Notes: generated by a model from the letters alone, not told the origin. A DNA stretch of 64,000 nucleotides from Xenorhabdus thuongxuanensis (GCF_001908095.1 NZ_MKGR01000008.1:98705-162704); one strand, 5' to 3'. Shown: positions 27,813-36,556, numbered from the stretch's first letter. Translations and numbers: made by a program.

Positions 27813-28466
27813 ATGTCAGAAGAAACAGGTCATGTAACATTTTTTGAGGTGAAAAAGTTAGGCTTTTATCCATGCAATAACTTAGAAGAGCTTCAAGGTC
27901 CTTCTGCTGAGGATATACTTAATAATTTAGTTACATGGGTAAATAGTAATATTTTTGAGAATACTCTTCCAGTAACCGATGATAACCGTTTACGCAAGAA
28001 GGTATACTGTCGTAGTGTTTATAAATGCCCCCAGACAGGAGATTATTTCTTTGTGCTCTGGAAATCAGAAGAAGATGGCAATGGAAATATACAAGGAGTA
28101 GAGTCTGATGCTAGTGTTACAGAATCCGCTGATAATATAATTATGCTCTCTTCTGAGAGGAGGAATGGAAAGAAATACATTTGGGGGAAACCATGTTATT
28201 ACTGGTTTATCCCAAAATTGAATAAATTTGCATCAATAAAATTTCCTCACTCAAGCACGGATACTTATTTATTTGTAAGATACATAAGAGATTATGTTAA
28301 TTTCAGAATGGATTATACCGGAAGAAAACTCACTAATGTCCAAAAGAAAAATAGCTTAGGTAAACCCTTTTCTTATCAGACAGCGACATTTGAAAGTGAA
28401 GATGGAAAAAATAGAGTTAACTTCCTATTTGAATGCCAGCAGTTTATGAAAAATGCCGGAAGATGA
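27813..28466 (+). CDS. Unrecognised 217-residue accessory protein
   Basis: 217 residues with no signal peptide or membrane helix; mixed charged and aromatic composition. Visible blocks include FFEVKKLGFYP at the N-terminus, a central TGDYFFVLWKSEEDGNG strand-turn, KPCYYWFIPKLNKFASIKF and YLFVRYIRDYVNF. The general layout (N-terminal helical part, a central barrel-like strand pattern, then helices) reminded me of small phage exclusion proteins, but I cannot assign a family. GGAG lies about 12 bases before the ATG. It sits between the Tad2-like gene and the left-most Mu-like gene, a typical cargo position. Coding looks real from codon use and length. Confidence 0.6.
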   Translation: MSEETGHVTFFEVKKLGFYPCNNLEELQGPSAEDILNNLVTWVNSNIFENTLPVTDDNRLRKKVYCRSVYKCPQTGDYFFVLWKSEEDGNGNIQGVESDASVTESADNIIMLSSERRNGKKYIWGKPCYYWFIPKLNKFASIKFPHSSTDTYLFVRYIRDYVNFRMDYTGRKLTNVQKKNSLGKPFSYQTATFESEDGKNRVNFLFECQQFMKNAGR

Positions 28467-28573
28467 TCAGAAGTAAGATATTTGAAAAGGAACCGAAAGA
28501 TAATTATGGGAAGAACTTGGACTAAGTGGGAAGTTATGGAGAGTCAATTGTAATTCCTTTTCAGTATGTGAAA

Positions 28574-28605
28574 GGCAGACCAAACGGAATTGAGCTTGGT
28601 CTGCC
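28574..28605 (-). terminator. Terminator at the end of the leftward prophage early operon
   Basis: Perfect 10-bp arms GGCAGACCAA (28574-28583) and TTGGTCTGCC (28596-28605) around a 12-base loop. It lies 36 bases beyond the Mor stop, at the end of the leftward early transcript. The following TTTC on the minus strand is only weakly T-rich. Confidence 0.6.
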
Positions 28606-28640
28606 CTCTGACGTTGTCAGGTTCAATCAGTTTAACCCGC

Positions 28641-29009
28641 TTACTCAGACTCGTCATTGAATAATTTACCTTGCAGGCGATCCACTTCCTCCTTTCGAAC
28701 ACGTTTTACTACGCTGTAAATCCATTGAACAGAAACACCAAATTTACGTGCCAGTTCGTGGTGATTCTTACCGTTAAATTTATTGAAGATTTCCCGATCG
28801 CGCAGGCTGACTTTCCAAACCATCCCCATAGGGAAATAGACATTCTGACCGCCCCAAACCTGCATCATACGGTTCGCGACAGCCTCCCCAATTTGTTCAG
28901 CTAGTACAGGGTCAACATTGATAATCTCACTGACTGTACTGGCTGTATGTTGTGCTAACTCGATCAATAATTCAGGGCCTTTGCTACGAAAATTATTCAC
29001 ATCATTCAT
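28641..29009 (-). CDS. mor: Mor-type transcriptional activator (Mu middle operon regulator)
   Basis: 122 residues from the ATG at 29009, which has a GAGG site; an in-frame start at 29039 is less likely. The C-terminal half has GGQNVYFPMG followed by RDREIFNKFNGKNHHELARKFGVSVQWIYSVVKR, the Mor/C helix-turn-helix family. Mu Mor dimers activate the middle promoter with sigma-70 RNA polymerase; here it is expected to drive the rightward lysis/late genes. It is the last gene of the early operon, as in Mu, and overlaps the gp16-like gene. Confidence 0.88.
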   Translation of the reverse strand: MNDVNNFRSKGPELLIELAQHTASTVSEIINVDPVLAEQIGEAVANRMMQVWGGQNVYFPMGMVWKVSLRDREIFNKFNGKNHHELARKFGVSVQWIYSVVKRVRKEEVDRLQGKLFNDESE

Positions 29010-29431
29010 GCTTTTTTCCTCGTAACGCGATGTTGCCACTTCTTCAACTTTTCAATAACACGACTGGCTTGGGCTGAATTCAGCCATTGTAAGCTGTCGA
29101 TACCTGTTTCACGTTTAACCCATTGAGCCAATGCCTGTTCCGAACTGTCGCGGACAATCCCCATAGAAGCCATTTCTAACCATAAAGCGCGTATCTTTTT
29201 TGATTGAGGATGGCTATCTAATCGACGCGATGTTTCGGATTTCTTTGCTGGCTTAATCTTAAATCCCCGTTTTTTCATGGTTTCCAGAACGCGGGTTAAC
29301 TGCGGGATATCCATGTCCCGCGTAGAGGTTTTCTTGGTTTCTGAAAGAAGCATCTGGCGATAGGTGTCTTCGTCCAGTTTTAAGTTACTACGTGCAATAT
29401 GGATAAGCTGAATAAGTTTTTGTCTTGTCAT
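29006..29431 (-). CDS. GemA / Mu gp16-family regulatory protein
   Basis: 141 residues. The N-terminus TRQKLIQLIHIARSNLKLDEDTYRQMLL and the central IRALWLEMASMGIVRDSSEQ, then WVKRETGIDSLQWLNSAQASRVIEKLKKW, are diagnostic of the Mu gp16/GemA (DUF1018) family. In Mu this gene lies just before mor and modulates host gene expression and early/late timing. Same neighbour here, with a four-base overlap. Confidence 0.88.
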   Translation of the reverse strand: MTRQKLIQLIHIARSNLKLDEDTYRQMLLSETKKTSTRDMDIPQLTRVLETMKKRGFKIKPAKKSETSRRLDSHPQSKKIRALWLEMASMGIVRDSSEQALAQWVKRETGIDSLQWLNSAQASRVIEKLKKWQHRVTRKKA

Positions 29432-29432
29432 C

Positions 29433-29627
29433 TTACTCGTCCTCTGCCATGCACTCTCGAATTGAGTAAACCAACATTGCCAAAGTCGCTGGCCAAGTAA
29501 AGAAAATGAAAGACCATACCAGTATTAATTTGATACCACGGTATCTGTCCAGATACCCAAGAGTGCGGTGCAATTCAGCTGTAGCCCATCCGATATAGCA
29601 GAACAAAAAGATGAAATTAAATATCAT
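29433..29627 (-). CDS. Small membrane protein, unknown function
   Basis: 64 residues with two hydrophobic segments (about 1-15 and 32-53, LILVWSFIFFTWPATLAMLVYSI). It lies in the early operon with a one-base gap to gp16 and a four-base overlap with the DUF2786 gene, which supports real expression. No family recognised. Confidence 0.55.
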   Translation of the reverse strand: MIFNFIFLFCYIGWATAELHRTLGYLDRYRGIKLILVWSFIFFTWPATLAMLVYSIRECMAEDE

Positions 29628-30313
29628 ACTGTACTCCCAATTTTCATTTGTTCCTGCCCACTGACGGGTTGATGTAATCTGACCAATTCACCTTTGCGAT
29701 AGCCTGCATTCATGGCATCCATACTGCCCCTTGCTTTTTTGGCTTCCCGCCCACTAACTTCCGTGGTGTTGGCATACTTTTCTTTGAGCCATTGATAAAC
29801 TAATTCCTCTTCTTCTTGGCTCATTGATAACCTTACAATCTCATTAAGAACAGCAAGTACCCAACCTTCCGCGAACTTATCTCCTCTGCTGGTTTTGGTG
29901 GTTTTTTTCAGGCACTTATTTTGATTATTGATGTATTCCTTTCTGGCTTTCATTAACTGACGCCCCAATACTTCATAGGTATAGGCAGCTAACGCTGTAC
30001 GTTCTTTGGGGCCATAAAAACTAACCTGGGTATCTACTCTATTTAACAGCAGTGAACACACCCCAAATGCATCCCTAATAATTGCAATCAGGCCTAACAT
30101 ATAAACAGGAGGACGACGTTGACCAACAGGCCAATAATCACTGATACTTTCGTCAATATCACTTAATGCAATTTCGTCTTCGCTGATGCTATAGGCCTGC
30201 ATTAATTTCTGTGCGCGTCTTAGTGCAACTGCGGCTTCATGTGGGTTAGATGATTTTGACAAGGCGTAGAGTTTTTTGAGTTTACTTATGATTCTTTCAT
30301 TATTGTGGTTCAT
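29624..30313 (-). CDS. DUF2786-domain protein
   Basis: 229 residues from the ATG at 30313, which has a GGGAGAAAC site; an upstream in-frame start at 30406 would overlap the MazG-like gene heavily. The N-terminal block IISKLKKLYALSKSSNPHEAAVALRRAQKLMQAYSIS is the DUF2786 signature; a basic C-terminal half follows. The family is common in the replication region of Mu-like phages, but the molecular role is not established. Confidence 0.8.
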   Translation of the reverse strand: MNHNNERIISKLKKLYALSKSSNPHEAAVALRRAQKLMQAYSISEDEIALSDIDESISDYWPVGQRRPPVYMLGLIAIIRDAFGVCSLLLNRVDTQVSFYGPKERTALAAYTYEVLGRQLMKARKEYINNQNKCLKKTTKTSRGDKFAEGWVLAVLNEIVRLSMSQEEEELVYQWLKEKYANTTEVSGREAKKARGSMDAMNAGYRKGELVRLHQPVSGQEQMKIGSTV

Positions 30314-30578
30314 ATGTTTCTCCCAATAATTCTGCAATACGATGTAACTTTTGAGTTTTGTGATATTCGATAGCTTTACCCAGTCCATTCTGGCGAAGCT
30401 GTTCAATCATAATTTCTACATCCGCGATCTTTTCAGCCAGACCATTTTCAAAGCCATGAAAATTCAGAACCCGACAGGCTTCGGCAGACAGCTCGCTGGC
30501 CTCCTCGGCCAGCTTGCATAACTGTTTGTCATAACCCCATACCTGCATGGCTTTTTGGTATAAGGTTGTTTTATCCAT
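30300..30578 (-). CDS. MazG-like NTP pyrophosphohydrolase domain protein
   Basis: 92 residues, all-alpha. The metal-binding pattern EEASELSAEACR, followed about 25 residues later by EKIADVEIMIEQL, matches the ExxE and ExxD motifs of MazG-type NTP pyrophosphohydrolases. Such phage enzymes clean the nucleotide pool or interfere with alarmone signalling. It overlaps both neighbours in the early operon. Confidence 0.7.
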   Translation of the reverse strand: MDKTTLYQKAMQVWGYDKQLCKLAEEASELSAEACRVLNFHGFENGLAEKIADVEIMIEQLRQNGLGKAIEYHKTQKLHRIAELLGETYEPQ

Positions 30579-30765
30579 TCACTGTCTCCAGCGGCTGTAA
30601 ATCCCATGCAGCGACAGAAACACCATATTGTTGACTACAATGTGGGCAAACCAAGATTAGATCTACAACCCACTCACCAAATTCAGGAGACTGAATAATA
30701 TTGGCTTGTTTCAAATTCATTTGTTCAACAGGTTTTTTGCAGTTATTACATGTTATTTTCATCAA
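30571..30765 (-). CDS. Small zinc-ribbon-like protein
   Basis: 64 residues with two Cys-x2-Cys knuckles, CNNCKKP at residues 5-11 and CPHCSQQ near 40, typical of a zinc ribbon. Probably a small DNA- or protein-binding phage factor. It overlaps the MazG-like gene by eight bases and follows gam by eight bases. Confidence 0.6.
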   Translation of the reverse strand: MMKITCNNCKKPVEQMNLKQANIIQSPEFGEWVVDLILVCPHCSQQYGVSVAAWDLQPLETVNG

Positions 30766-30773
30766 TATATTCC

Positions 30774-31295
30774 TTACTTAATTTCCTGTTCGAATGGGAT
30801 AATTGAAAAATCTTCTTTACCTGAAATAATCGATATTCCTTTTATTTCTTTAACTGCATTTTTATCAGCTAAAATAGCCTCCTTATTAATTTCTTCTTTT
30901 GTTCTAATAAACCTGTCTAATTTGAGAATCTTTAATGCCTTAATAACCACATCCACGCCTTTAATGGAAACTGACTCTGGCCTCGTCCGCCAGGATACTT
31001 CCCCTGTTATCAAGTTTGCCGTCTTAGTTTTATGGCTATTTGTAATTTCATTACGATTAGCTTCACACCATATCTGAACGCCTTTCTGCAATATGTTAAG
31101 CTCTGCCTTTAGCGCTTCAATTGTGGGCGTGTTTCTATTAGCAATGACAGCAATTTCGTCATTAATTTTGGTTTCAATTCGGGTCAATTCACGTTGTATG
31201 TCACCAATTTTTTTAATATCCGCGCTGACCTGCTCACGGGATTGCGGGGTATAGGAAGCCGCAGCAGCTTTAAGCCGCATTTTTCTCTTTGTCAT
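30774..31295 (-). CDS. gam: Host-nuclease inhibitor Gam-like protein
   Basis: 173 residues. A long N-terminal coiled coil (QVSADIKKIGDIQRELTRIE and onward) is followed by TANLITGEVSWRTRPESVSIKG, the diagnostic Mu Gam block. Mu Gam is a Ku-like protein that coats DNA ends and protects them from RecBCD-type exonucleases. It lies downstream of the transposition genes, as in Mu. Confidence 0.88.
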   Translation of the reverse strand: MTKRKMRLKAAAASYTPQSREQVSADIKKIGDIQRELTRIETKINDEIAVIANRNTPTIEALKAELNILQKGVQIWCEANRNEITNSHKTKTANLITGEVSWRTRPESVSIKGVDVVIKALKILKLDRFIRTKEEINKEAILADKNAVKEIKGISIISGKEDFSIIPFEQEIK

Positions 31296-31421
31296 ATTTA
31301 TTTATCCGTTAATTAATGTATTAGTTTTTTACTGATGCTATCTTTAAAAACTTCTGTAATAGAAAAAAACTGTTCTTCCAGCAATTATTTGTATATGTGC
31401 TTCAATTTTTACGGCCATAAT

Positions 31422-31715
31422 CTAACGAACCTCCCATGCAATACGGCATTGATATAGTTGGAATTGATATTTTTCATACGCTCCATGTTCATCATGACCA
31501 AATCCATACCTGACAGCCCGTCTACTTTCTTGATATCGGCGGCAATGAACATCATTTTGTACAACGATGGTTGGGCGGCTTTGCTGGTCGATATCAATTC
31601 GGCTGACTGTAAATCCTTGCGTTGATAATTTATTAATGGCATGTCCAACGCGTGATAAGGCAGTTTGAATATGCATATTGTCAACATTAATGGTTAAGGC
31701 AGGACTTTTTTTCAT
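31422..31715 (-). CDS. Short conserved-looking prophage protein, unknown function
   Basis: 97 residues from the ATG at 31715, which has a GAGGATG site; an in-frame start at 31772 lies inside the MuB-like gene. The fold is probably a small alpha/beta domain (HAINKLSTQGFTVSRIDID, then PTIVVQNDVHCRRY, YGFGHDEHG and a C-terminal CRIAWEVR). Short proteins ending in a C-x-V-x-W strand occur at this place in Mu-like phages, but I cannot name a function. Confidence 0.55.
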   Translation of the reverse strand: MKKSPALTINVDNMHIQTALSRVGHAINKLSTQGFTVSRIDIDQQSRPTIVVQNDVHCRRYQESRRAVRYGFGHDEHGAYEKYQFQLYQCRIAWEVR

Positions 31716-31725
31716 CGTGACATCC

Positions 31726-32898
31726 TCAGTTAACACTGCGAATAATATTGGCATCAACCGTAGGTATCTCATTAATAGCAGCCATATTCATTGCCGCAGT
31801 CACCAGGTTACCTATCGCTAATGGATATAACAAACTCACTGTTTCTCTACCGCCGTGACGACTAAGACACAAGCGATCTCGAATAGCGGCAATCGCGCTA
31901 TTATCCAGAATTTTGTTCGTTTCCATGCCCACCCGACCAAATTTAAAGTCCAGAAAAGATTCCAAATAATCATTAAGCGGACGCAAGTTAACGACTTCGC
32001 AACGTTGTACCACTTCGCGAACTTCTTGATTTCGTTCTGACAGTTTCAATTCAAGCTCAGGCTGTCCAACTAAAATGATAGATAGCAGTTTCTTAAAACC
32101 ATCTTCCAATTCAAAGAATCGTTTGAGGTGCTTCAAGGTCGGTAAAGGTAATGAGTGTGCTTCTTCTATTATCAGAACATGTTGATAACCTGCACGAGAA
32201 CTGTCTTTCAATATCCTGTGCAACTGACGGAAACGTGCTTCAGGTGATCGTTTTAAGTTTTCCAACGGTGCCAACGTATTTACAATGGCTTCAGCAATAC
32301 TGGATGCCTTAAGGGTTTTACCTTTGACATCATTGTCTTCCATTGCCAATACATACGGCTCAATAACAATAATGGGGGTATTTTCCCGGTTAATACGGTC
32401 AATGAGGTCACGACGCAGTGTTGTTTTACCTGAGCCTGATTCCCCTGATATTGCCAGAAAACCACCATAACGTGCGGTTTGATACATAGCTTCCCGTACA
32501 TAACGACTATCTGGCGTCATGAAAACATCTTCAGCGCTTTGAATGGCACTATCTTCGAATGGATCACGAAACAAACTAAAATGTTTCTTTGTTGCTGGAA
32601 ATAGTACTTGTTTCTTTAGTAACATGTTTTCCTCCTCAGAAATGAGGGTTGTCTCTTTGTTATCGGTGCAGACATCTAATGGGTTGGTTGTCTGCACCAC
32701 CTCAAAACTTTTTACTGTGTCAATCCCTTTACTCGTCAAAAAATCAGTAATACGTTGCTTTATTACCTCCGCATTCTGCCGTGGCCAGATATTATGATTA
32801 ACAATTTGGGCTAATGCGGCTGCCGAAATTCCTGCTGCATTTGCAGCCGCACTTTGTGTTAACTGATGTGCTTGTAACTGTTGTTTAAACACCAGCAT
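31726..32898 (-). CDS. Mu B-like transposition ATPase
   Basis: 390 residues. A helix-turn-helix-like N-terminus (HQLTQSAAANAAGISAAALAQIV) is followed by an AAA+ ATPase with Walker A GESGSGKT at about 152-159 and Walker B VLIIEEAHSL at 241-250. In Mu, MuB forms ATP-dependent filaments on target DNA, delivers target to MuA and gives target immunity. It lies directly downstream of the transposase gene. Confidence 0.92.
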   Translation of the reverse strand: MLVFKQQLQAHQLTQSAAANAAGISAAALAQIVNHNIWPRQNAEVIKQRITDFLTSKGIDTVKSFEVVQTTNPLDVCTDNKETTLISEEENMLLKKQVLFPATKKHFSLFRDPFEDSAIQSAEDVFMTPDSRYVREAMYQTARYGGFLAISGESGSGKTTLRRDLIDRINRENTPIIVIEPYVLAMEDNDVKGKTLKASSIAEAIVNTLAPLENLKRSPEARFRQLHRILKDSSRAGYQHVLIIEEAHSLPLPTLKHLKRFFELEDGFKKLLSIILVGQPELELKLSERNQEVREVVQRCEVVNLRPLNDYLESFLDFKFGRVGMETNKILDNSAIAAIRDRLCLSRHGGRETVSLLYPLAIGNLVTAAMNMAAINEIPTVDANIIRSVN

Positions 32899-32978
32899 AT
32901 TAATCCCCCGTTAAGCGGCTATAAGGATCATGAACTTTAATTGCCATTCTTTCTTTACCTTATCTATGTCATACAAAA

Positions 32979-34763
32979 TTAATTACCGTTGATAATGTGG
33001 CGTACAACATGGGTTGATTGCTCCATGAACTCATCAGACAACACATCAATTTGATCTGCAGGAACACCGTTGGGAAAGCGTTCAACTATTAATTGGTAAA
33101 ATTCACCACACCATGTTTTTCCCTGTGACTGGAACCTTTCGCGTAGTGTTTTGACAACATCAACGGGGTTTAGGAGCTGTTCAATACGCGGGCTGTATAC
33201 TGTTGAAGATTGCCCACGTTTAGGCATATACGTCGGTGCATCGTTACGTTCAATATCCAGATAGGGATCAAACCGACCATTGAGAGGTAACGTTTTTAAT
33301 TTACGGGCGCCCTCAGTTTCAGTGGCATTATTTGTTCCCATCACTTTTTGTTCAACTTCAGCCAAATTACGTTGTGCAATTGTGTGGGAAATAGCATGGA
33401 ACTCACGGCCAATCACAGGGGCACCGAGGGCAAAACCGTGTTCATCTTTAACGACTTCATTAACCAGATGGAAAGCATCAAAGCCATCTTCACCCGTAAT
33501 GACAACCTGGGCGACTTCATCACGCCACGGATTACGGGTGATCATAATGGAATCACCAACACCGACATGAGGAACTGTACTCACATCATACTCACGTCCC
33601 CTAAAAGAGACACGCAGGGTTGCCTGAACCTTACGGCTTTCTGGTGCGGCAACAGCCAATTCACGGCAAACTTCGATAGCAGGTGCCTTGACTAGCTGTT
33701 CAGCCGTAATTCTCAACCAGCAATCAGTACGGGTTTGTCCATATCGGCTATGTATTGCAGTACGGTTAAATTTCATTCGCCATAGCCGTGCTAGACGGTT
33801 GAGTTCGTCAATATCATCAACTTGACGAAAACGTAAGCCAGACTCGAAATTGCGTTCAATAATGTCACGTGCTTTTTCAACCGAGCCTGTAGCTCGGGCA
33901 TTACGAGCCTTGTGTTGTATCATCTGAATACCCAGCGCCTTACACAAATTACGTAATGTAGGTGCGGTTAAAGCTGAGCCAGGGTCAGTAAATAAAATCT
34001 GGGGCACGCCATGTAACACATCTGCGTCACCGCGATCTTGCATAGCGTTGATCAATACCGAAGTAAAATTCTGGCTGGTTTCACCGCCAAACAAATATTC
34101 GACATATATCCAGCCACTAGTATGATCTGTCAGTTCAAACGACCAGACGCGATCATTAACAATACGTGCCAGATTTTTCGGTTTATTTTTGTTAAACTCA
34201 GCGACAGGCATCATACGCAGCCCGTTATCACCACCCTTATTTTTGTCAGGATTTTTCAGGTAATACAGTACACAAATTGAGGCGTCTAACTCCCAGACAT
34301 GATTAGGATGTAAGCTGGCTAATTGCAGACTGGGTGCAGGTACTTTCAATTGTTCAGGGTGTAGCTTGTATTGTCGTAATGCGCGGCTGATGGCATCAAC
34401 AGATAATGAGATAAATTCGCCCGTTTCAGTATCAATATGACCCGCGCTAATCAGGCCATTTGAACGCAGATCGTTAACTGCTTGTTCAAGGCTATATAGG
34501 CGCTTGCCTGTGTTACGTGTGGCTTCCATTAATACCCCTGAAATGAGGATGGCTTCTTCACGCGTTAGTGCGCTATTACCTGCATCAGAACGTTTCTTGC
34601 GGGGTTTTCTACCAGAAACTTCACCCAATTTTTTTATCAGTGTCGAACGTGACATACACAACTCCTCACAAGCCGCACGATATACCGCCTCTTTGCCGCC
34701 ATGTCCGGCTTTATGTGCTGCTTGTGCAATAGCAACTAATCGTTCGGTCATTGTGGCGTTCAT
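32979..34763 (-). CDS. Mu A-like DDE transposase
   Basis: 594 residues. An N-terminal helix-turn-helix region leads to an integrase-type catalytic core: Asp160 in HVWELDASICVLYY, Asp260 in ILFTDPGSALTAPTL and Glu296 in ARATGSVEKARDIIE. That gives a DDX35E spacing, shorter than the final spacing in MuA. A C-terminal beta-barrel-like domain (VSFRGREYDVSTVP) follows. It should bind the prophage ends and replicate the phage by transposition with the B-like ATPase. Confidence 0.92.
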   Translation of the reverse strand: MNATMTERLVAIAQAAHKAGHGGKEAVYRAACEELCMSRSTLIKKLGEVSGRKPRKKRSDAGNSALTREEAILISGVLMEATRNTGKRLYSLEQAVNDLRSNGLISAGHIDTETGEFISLSVDAISRALRQYKLHPEQLKVPAPSLQLASLHPNHVWELDASICVLYYLKNPDKNKGGDNGLRMMPVAEFNKNKPKNLARIVNDRVWSFELTDHTSGWIYVEYLFGGETSQNFTSVLINAMQDRGDADVLHGVPQILFTDPGSALTAPTLRNLCKALGIQMIQHKARNARATGSVEKARDIIERNFESGLRFRQVDDIDELNRLARLWRMKFNRTAIHSRYGQTRTDCWLRITAEQLVKAPAIEVCRELAVAAPESRKVQATLRVSFRGREYDVSTVPHVGVGDSIMITRNPWRDEVAQVVITGEDGFDAFHLVNEVVKDEHGFALGAPVIGREFHAISHTIAQRNLAEVEQKVMGTNNATETEGARKLKTLPLNGRFDPYLDIERNDAPTYMPKRGQSSTVYSPRIEQLLNPVDVVKTLRERFQSQGKTWCGEFYQLIVERFPNGVPADQIDVLSDEFMEQSTHVVRHIINGN

Positions 34764-34764
34764 A

Positions 34765-34938
34765 TTATTGCCCTTGTTTTTTCAGTTTCTTTTCCAGCAT
34801 TTTCTTCAATTCACGGACAAAAGGTGCAGCATCATTACCTTGTATCTGTAATTCACCGTAATTTGTCAGAATTGAAAACCCTTGGCTCATATCATTCAGA
34901 TGTCGGCTGACCGCATAATTCAATTTGGATCTAGTCAT
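34765..34938 (-). CDS. Small protein upstream of the transposase gene
   Basis: 57 residues from the ATG at 34938 (MTRSKLNYAVSRHLNDMSQG), overlapping the DUF3102 stop by 8 bases; an upstream in-frame start at 34998 lies within the DUF3102 gene. It is basic, with a Lys-rich C-terminal helix (RELKKMLEKKLKKQGQ) and a central strand pair (GFSILTNYGELQI). No family recognised. Confidence 0.5.
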   Translation of the reverse strand: MTRSKLNYAVSRHLNDMSQGFSILTNYGELQIQGNDAAPFVRELKKMLEKKLKKQGQ

Positions 34939-35887
34939 GTGCCTCGTCCTTTTCCATCCAGTCAGGGCGTTTGAATTCTTTTTCTTGCTCCTCTGCACCT
35001 TCTTTAGCCCAATCAGGAATCACGTCGTGTTCCCTGTATTCAGGTAAATTAAATTGGTTACGCAGATCACGGAATTTGATTTCAATGTCATCCAGTAATC
35101 CCGTCATAAACCCAATATGGCTAATGTCAGTACGCATCGTATGACTATTTAATTCAGTGAACCCATTGAAAAGATTGATAATTGCGGCATCAACAGCAAA
35201 TGCCAATGAATTAACTTCCAGAGTTAGTGCTTCGCTTTCTTCTTCGGGTTTTTCATGATGAATTCGGCGCTGGAGTTTGTGCTGGATTTCAGACTTTTCT
35301 TCGATCAAATTGCTGACCAGTTCTTTCTTTTCTTGTACTGTTTGACGTGATATTTCGAGATCGTTACGTGTATCGCGTAACGCCTTGCGTAGTTCGCGGA
35401 CAGACATGCGATCAATATCATCCAGTGTCAGGCCAGCAACAGTGCCACCTTCGGCTAATTCTGATAATTCGTCATCATCTTCTGTCATCAATTCAAATAA
35501 CTTGGATTTTCCTAAAAGCGCCAACGTTGGCGCTTTTGGCTGTAATTGGGGCGACATAAATTTAATAGATGCTTGCATTAGCCTTTGAGCTGTACGTTCA
35601 GGAATTCCCAGTTCTTCTCTAACAATGGATTCGAACTCACCATGAGGTTCACATTCCTTCAAGATTGTGAGTCTTTTACCTGCTTCCAACATAGCTTCGG
35701 CACTCTGAGCCATATAAAACTTGGCTTCATGAACAATACGGGTACGTTCATAAGGCAGTCCATCTCCAAACTGTTCCATGATTTGCAAACGATGGGTTGT
35801 CATGGCATTAAGATTGACTTGCAGATCGTCGGCAAGTTGAACCTCTTCGGCCAGTTCTACTGATGTTGTATTTTTTGTACGTGCCAT
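34931..35887 (-). CDS. DUF3102-domain protein of the transposition operon
   Basis: 318 residues. The block AKFYMAQSAEAMLEAGKRLTILKECEPHGEFESIVREELGIPERTAQRLMQAS is characteristic of DUF3102. A long coiled coil (about 165-215) and an acidic C-terminus ending EEQEKEFKRPDWMEKDEAHD follow. DUF3102 proteins accompany phage replication and transposition genes; a DNA-binding or ParB-like accessory role is only inferred. Confidence 0.8.
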   Translation of the reverse strand: MARTKNTTSVELAEEVQLADDLQVNLNAMTTHRLQIMEQFGDGLPYERTRIVHEAKFYMAQSAEAMLEAGKRLTILKECEPHGEFESIVREELGIPERTAQRLMQASIKFMSPQLQPKAPTLALLGKSKLFELMTEDDDELSELAEGGTVAGLTLDDIDRMSVRELRKALRDTRNDLEISRQTVQEKKELVSNLIEEKSEIQHKLQRRIHHEKPEEESEALTLEVNSLAFAVDAAIINLFNGFTELNSHTMRTDISHIGFMTGLLDDIEIKFRDLRNQFNLPEYREHDVIPDWAKEGAEEQEKEFKRPDWMEKDEAHD

Positions 35888-35906
35888 TATAGGAATTCCT
35901 TATTAA

Positions 35907-36215
35907 TTAATTTCTGCTACCAGCTAAAACACGCTGATTCATTTCAGTGATTCTGGCTTGTGTATTAGACATTTCATTTGAGAATGATTGTGCTATTTGT
36001 AGTAATTGCATGCCCGGGGCATATCTACCGCTATCTAATTTTTGTGCCAATCCTTCTTCTATTAATGTATTTAGTGCACGATTAATATTTGCCGGAGATT
36101 CCCCCAATAATTCTGCTAATTCCCCATTACTCAGCCCAGATAGTGAATGACCACGTAAAGCTTTCATGACTCGTAATATGCGCGTTCCAGAACTGGAAAC
36201 GTTAATTTTGCGCAT
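35907..36215 (-). CDS. IclR-like helix-turn-helix protein
   Basis: 102 residues. GTRILRVMKALRGHSLSGLSNGELAELLGESPANINRALNTLIEEGLAQK is a winged helix-turn-helix of the IclR N-terminal type, followed by a GRYAPGMQLLQIA wing; the IclR effector domain is absent. Likely a phage regulator of the early operon. The repeats at 36239-36269 lie directly upstream. Confidence 0.7.
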   Translation of the reverse strand: MRKINVSSSGTRILRVMKALRGHSLSGLSNGELAELLGESPANINRALNTLIEEGLAQKLDSGRYAPGMQLLQIAQSFSNEMSNTQARITEMNQRVLAGSRN

Positions 36216-36238
36216 GTCACAATCTCCTTTTTCAATAT

Positions 36239-36269
36239 GTGATAATTTGTTACAAAAAGTGATAAATTG
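36239..36269. promoter_or_regulatory. Two direct repeats, candidate operator
   Basis: GTGATAATTTG (36239-36249) and GTGATAAATTG (36259-36269), with a 20-base period, that is, two helical turns. They lie between the two early regulators in an AT-rich stretch where the promoter of the IclR-like gene would be. Binding protein unknown. Confidence 0.45.
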
Positions 36270-36275
36270 CTTATA

Positions 36276-36464
36276 CTAAATACTCAAAGATGGTGTTTTT
36301 AGACCGAGCTTCACAGCTATTTCATGGGCCTTTCCGTAGTTAGCTTTGGATTGTCCATTTAGAACACGGTACACAGCTTCACGGGAATAACCGTTTTCTT
36401 GTGCCCATTGAGTAACAGTAATGCCGTGTTGTTGGAAACGGTTTTTAATTTGTTCAGGTGTCAT
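36276..36464 (-). CDS. Ner/BcepMu gp16-type DNA-binding protein
   Basis: 62 residues from the ATG at 36464 (MTPEQIKNRFQQHGITVTQW); an upstream in-frame start at 36554 would overlap the repressor start. VTQWAQENGYSREAVYRVLNGQSKANYGKAHEIAVKLGLK matches the BcepMu gp16 family of short helix-turn-helix regulators. It is the first gene of the leftward early operon, in the place of Mu ner, and probably shuts off early and repressor transcription. Confidence 0.8.
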   Translation of the reverse strand: MTPEQIKNRFQQHGITVTQWAQENGYSREAVYRVLNGQSKANYGKAHEIAVKLGLKTPSLSI

Positions 36465-36556
36465 GCTATAGCCTCCGGTGATGCAATGATGTTTGTAGGA
36501 TATGTGATACATTATTGTCTCAATTTTGGGACTTGTAAAGGGTTTTGGTGACAAAA
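36465..36556. promoter_or_regulatory. Divergent control region between Ner-like and repressor genes
   Basis: 92 bases between divergent regulators. The near-perfect dyad GTCTCAATTTTGGGAC (36517-36532) lies here, and a further TGTCCC follows just inside the repressor gene. It is the natural place for the lysis/lysogeny operators. Promoter elements could not be fixed by eye. Confidence 0.5.

Noticed and set aside
28467..28640. Left end of the Mu-like prophage
   Set aside because: Searched for inverted copies of ATTTATCGCGCG and a leading TG in 26.2-28.6 kb; only weak GATAAAT matches, so no end is called.
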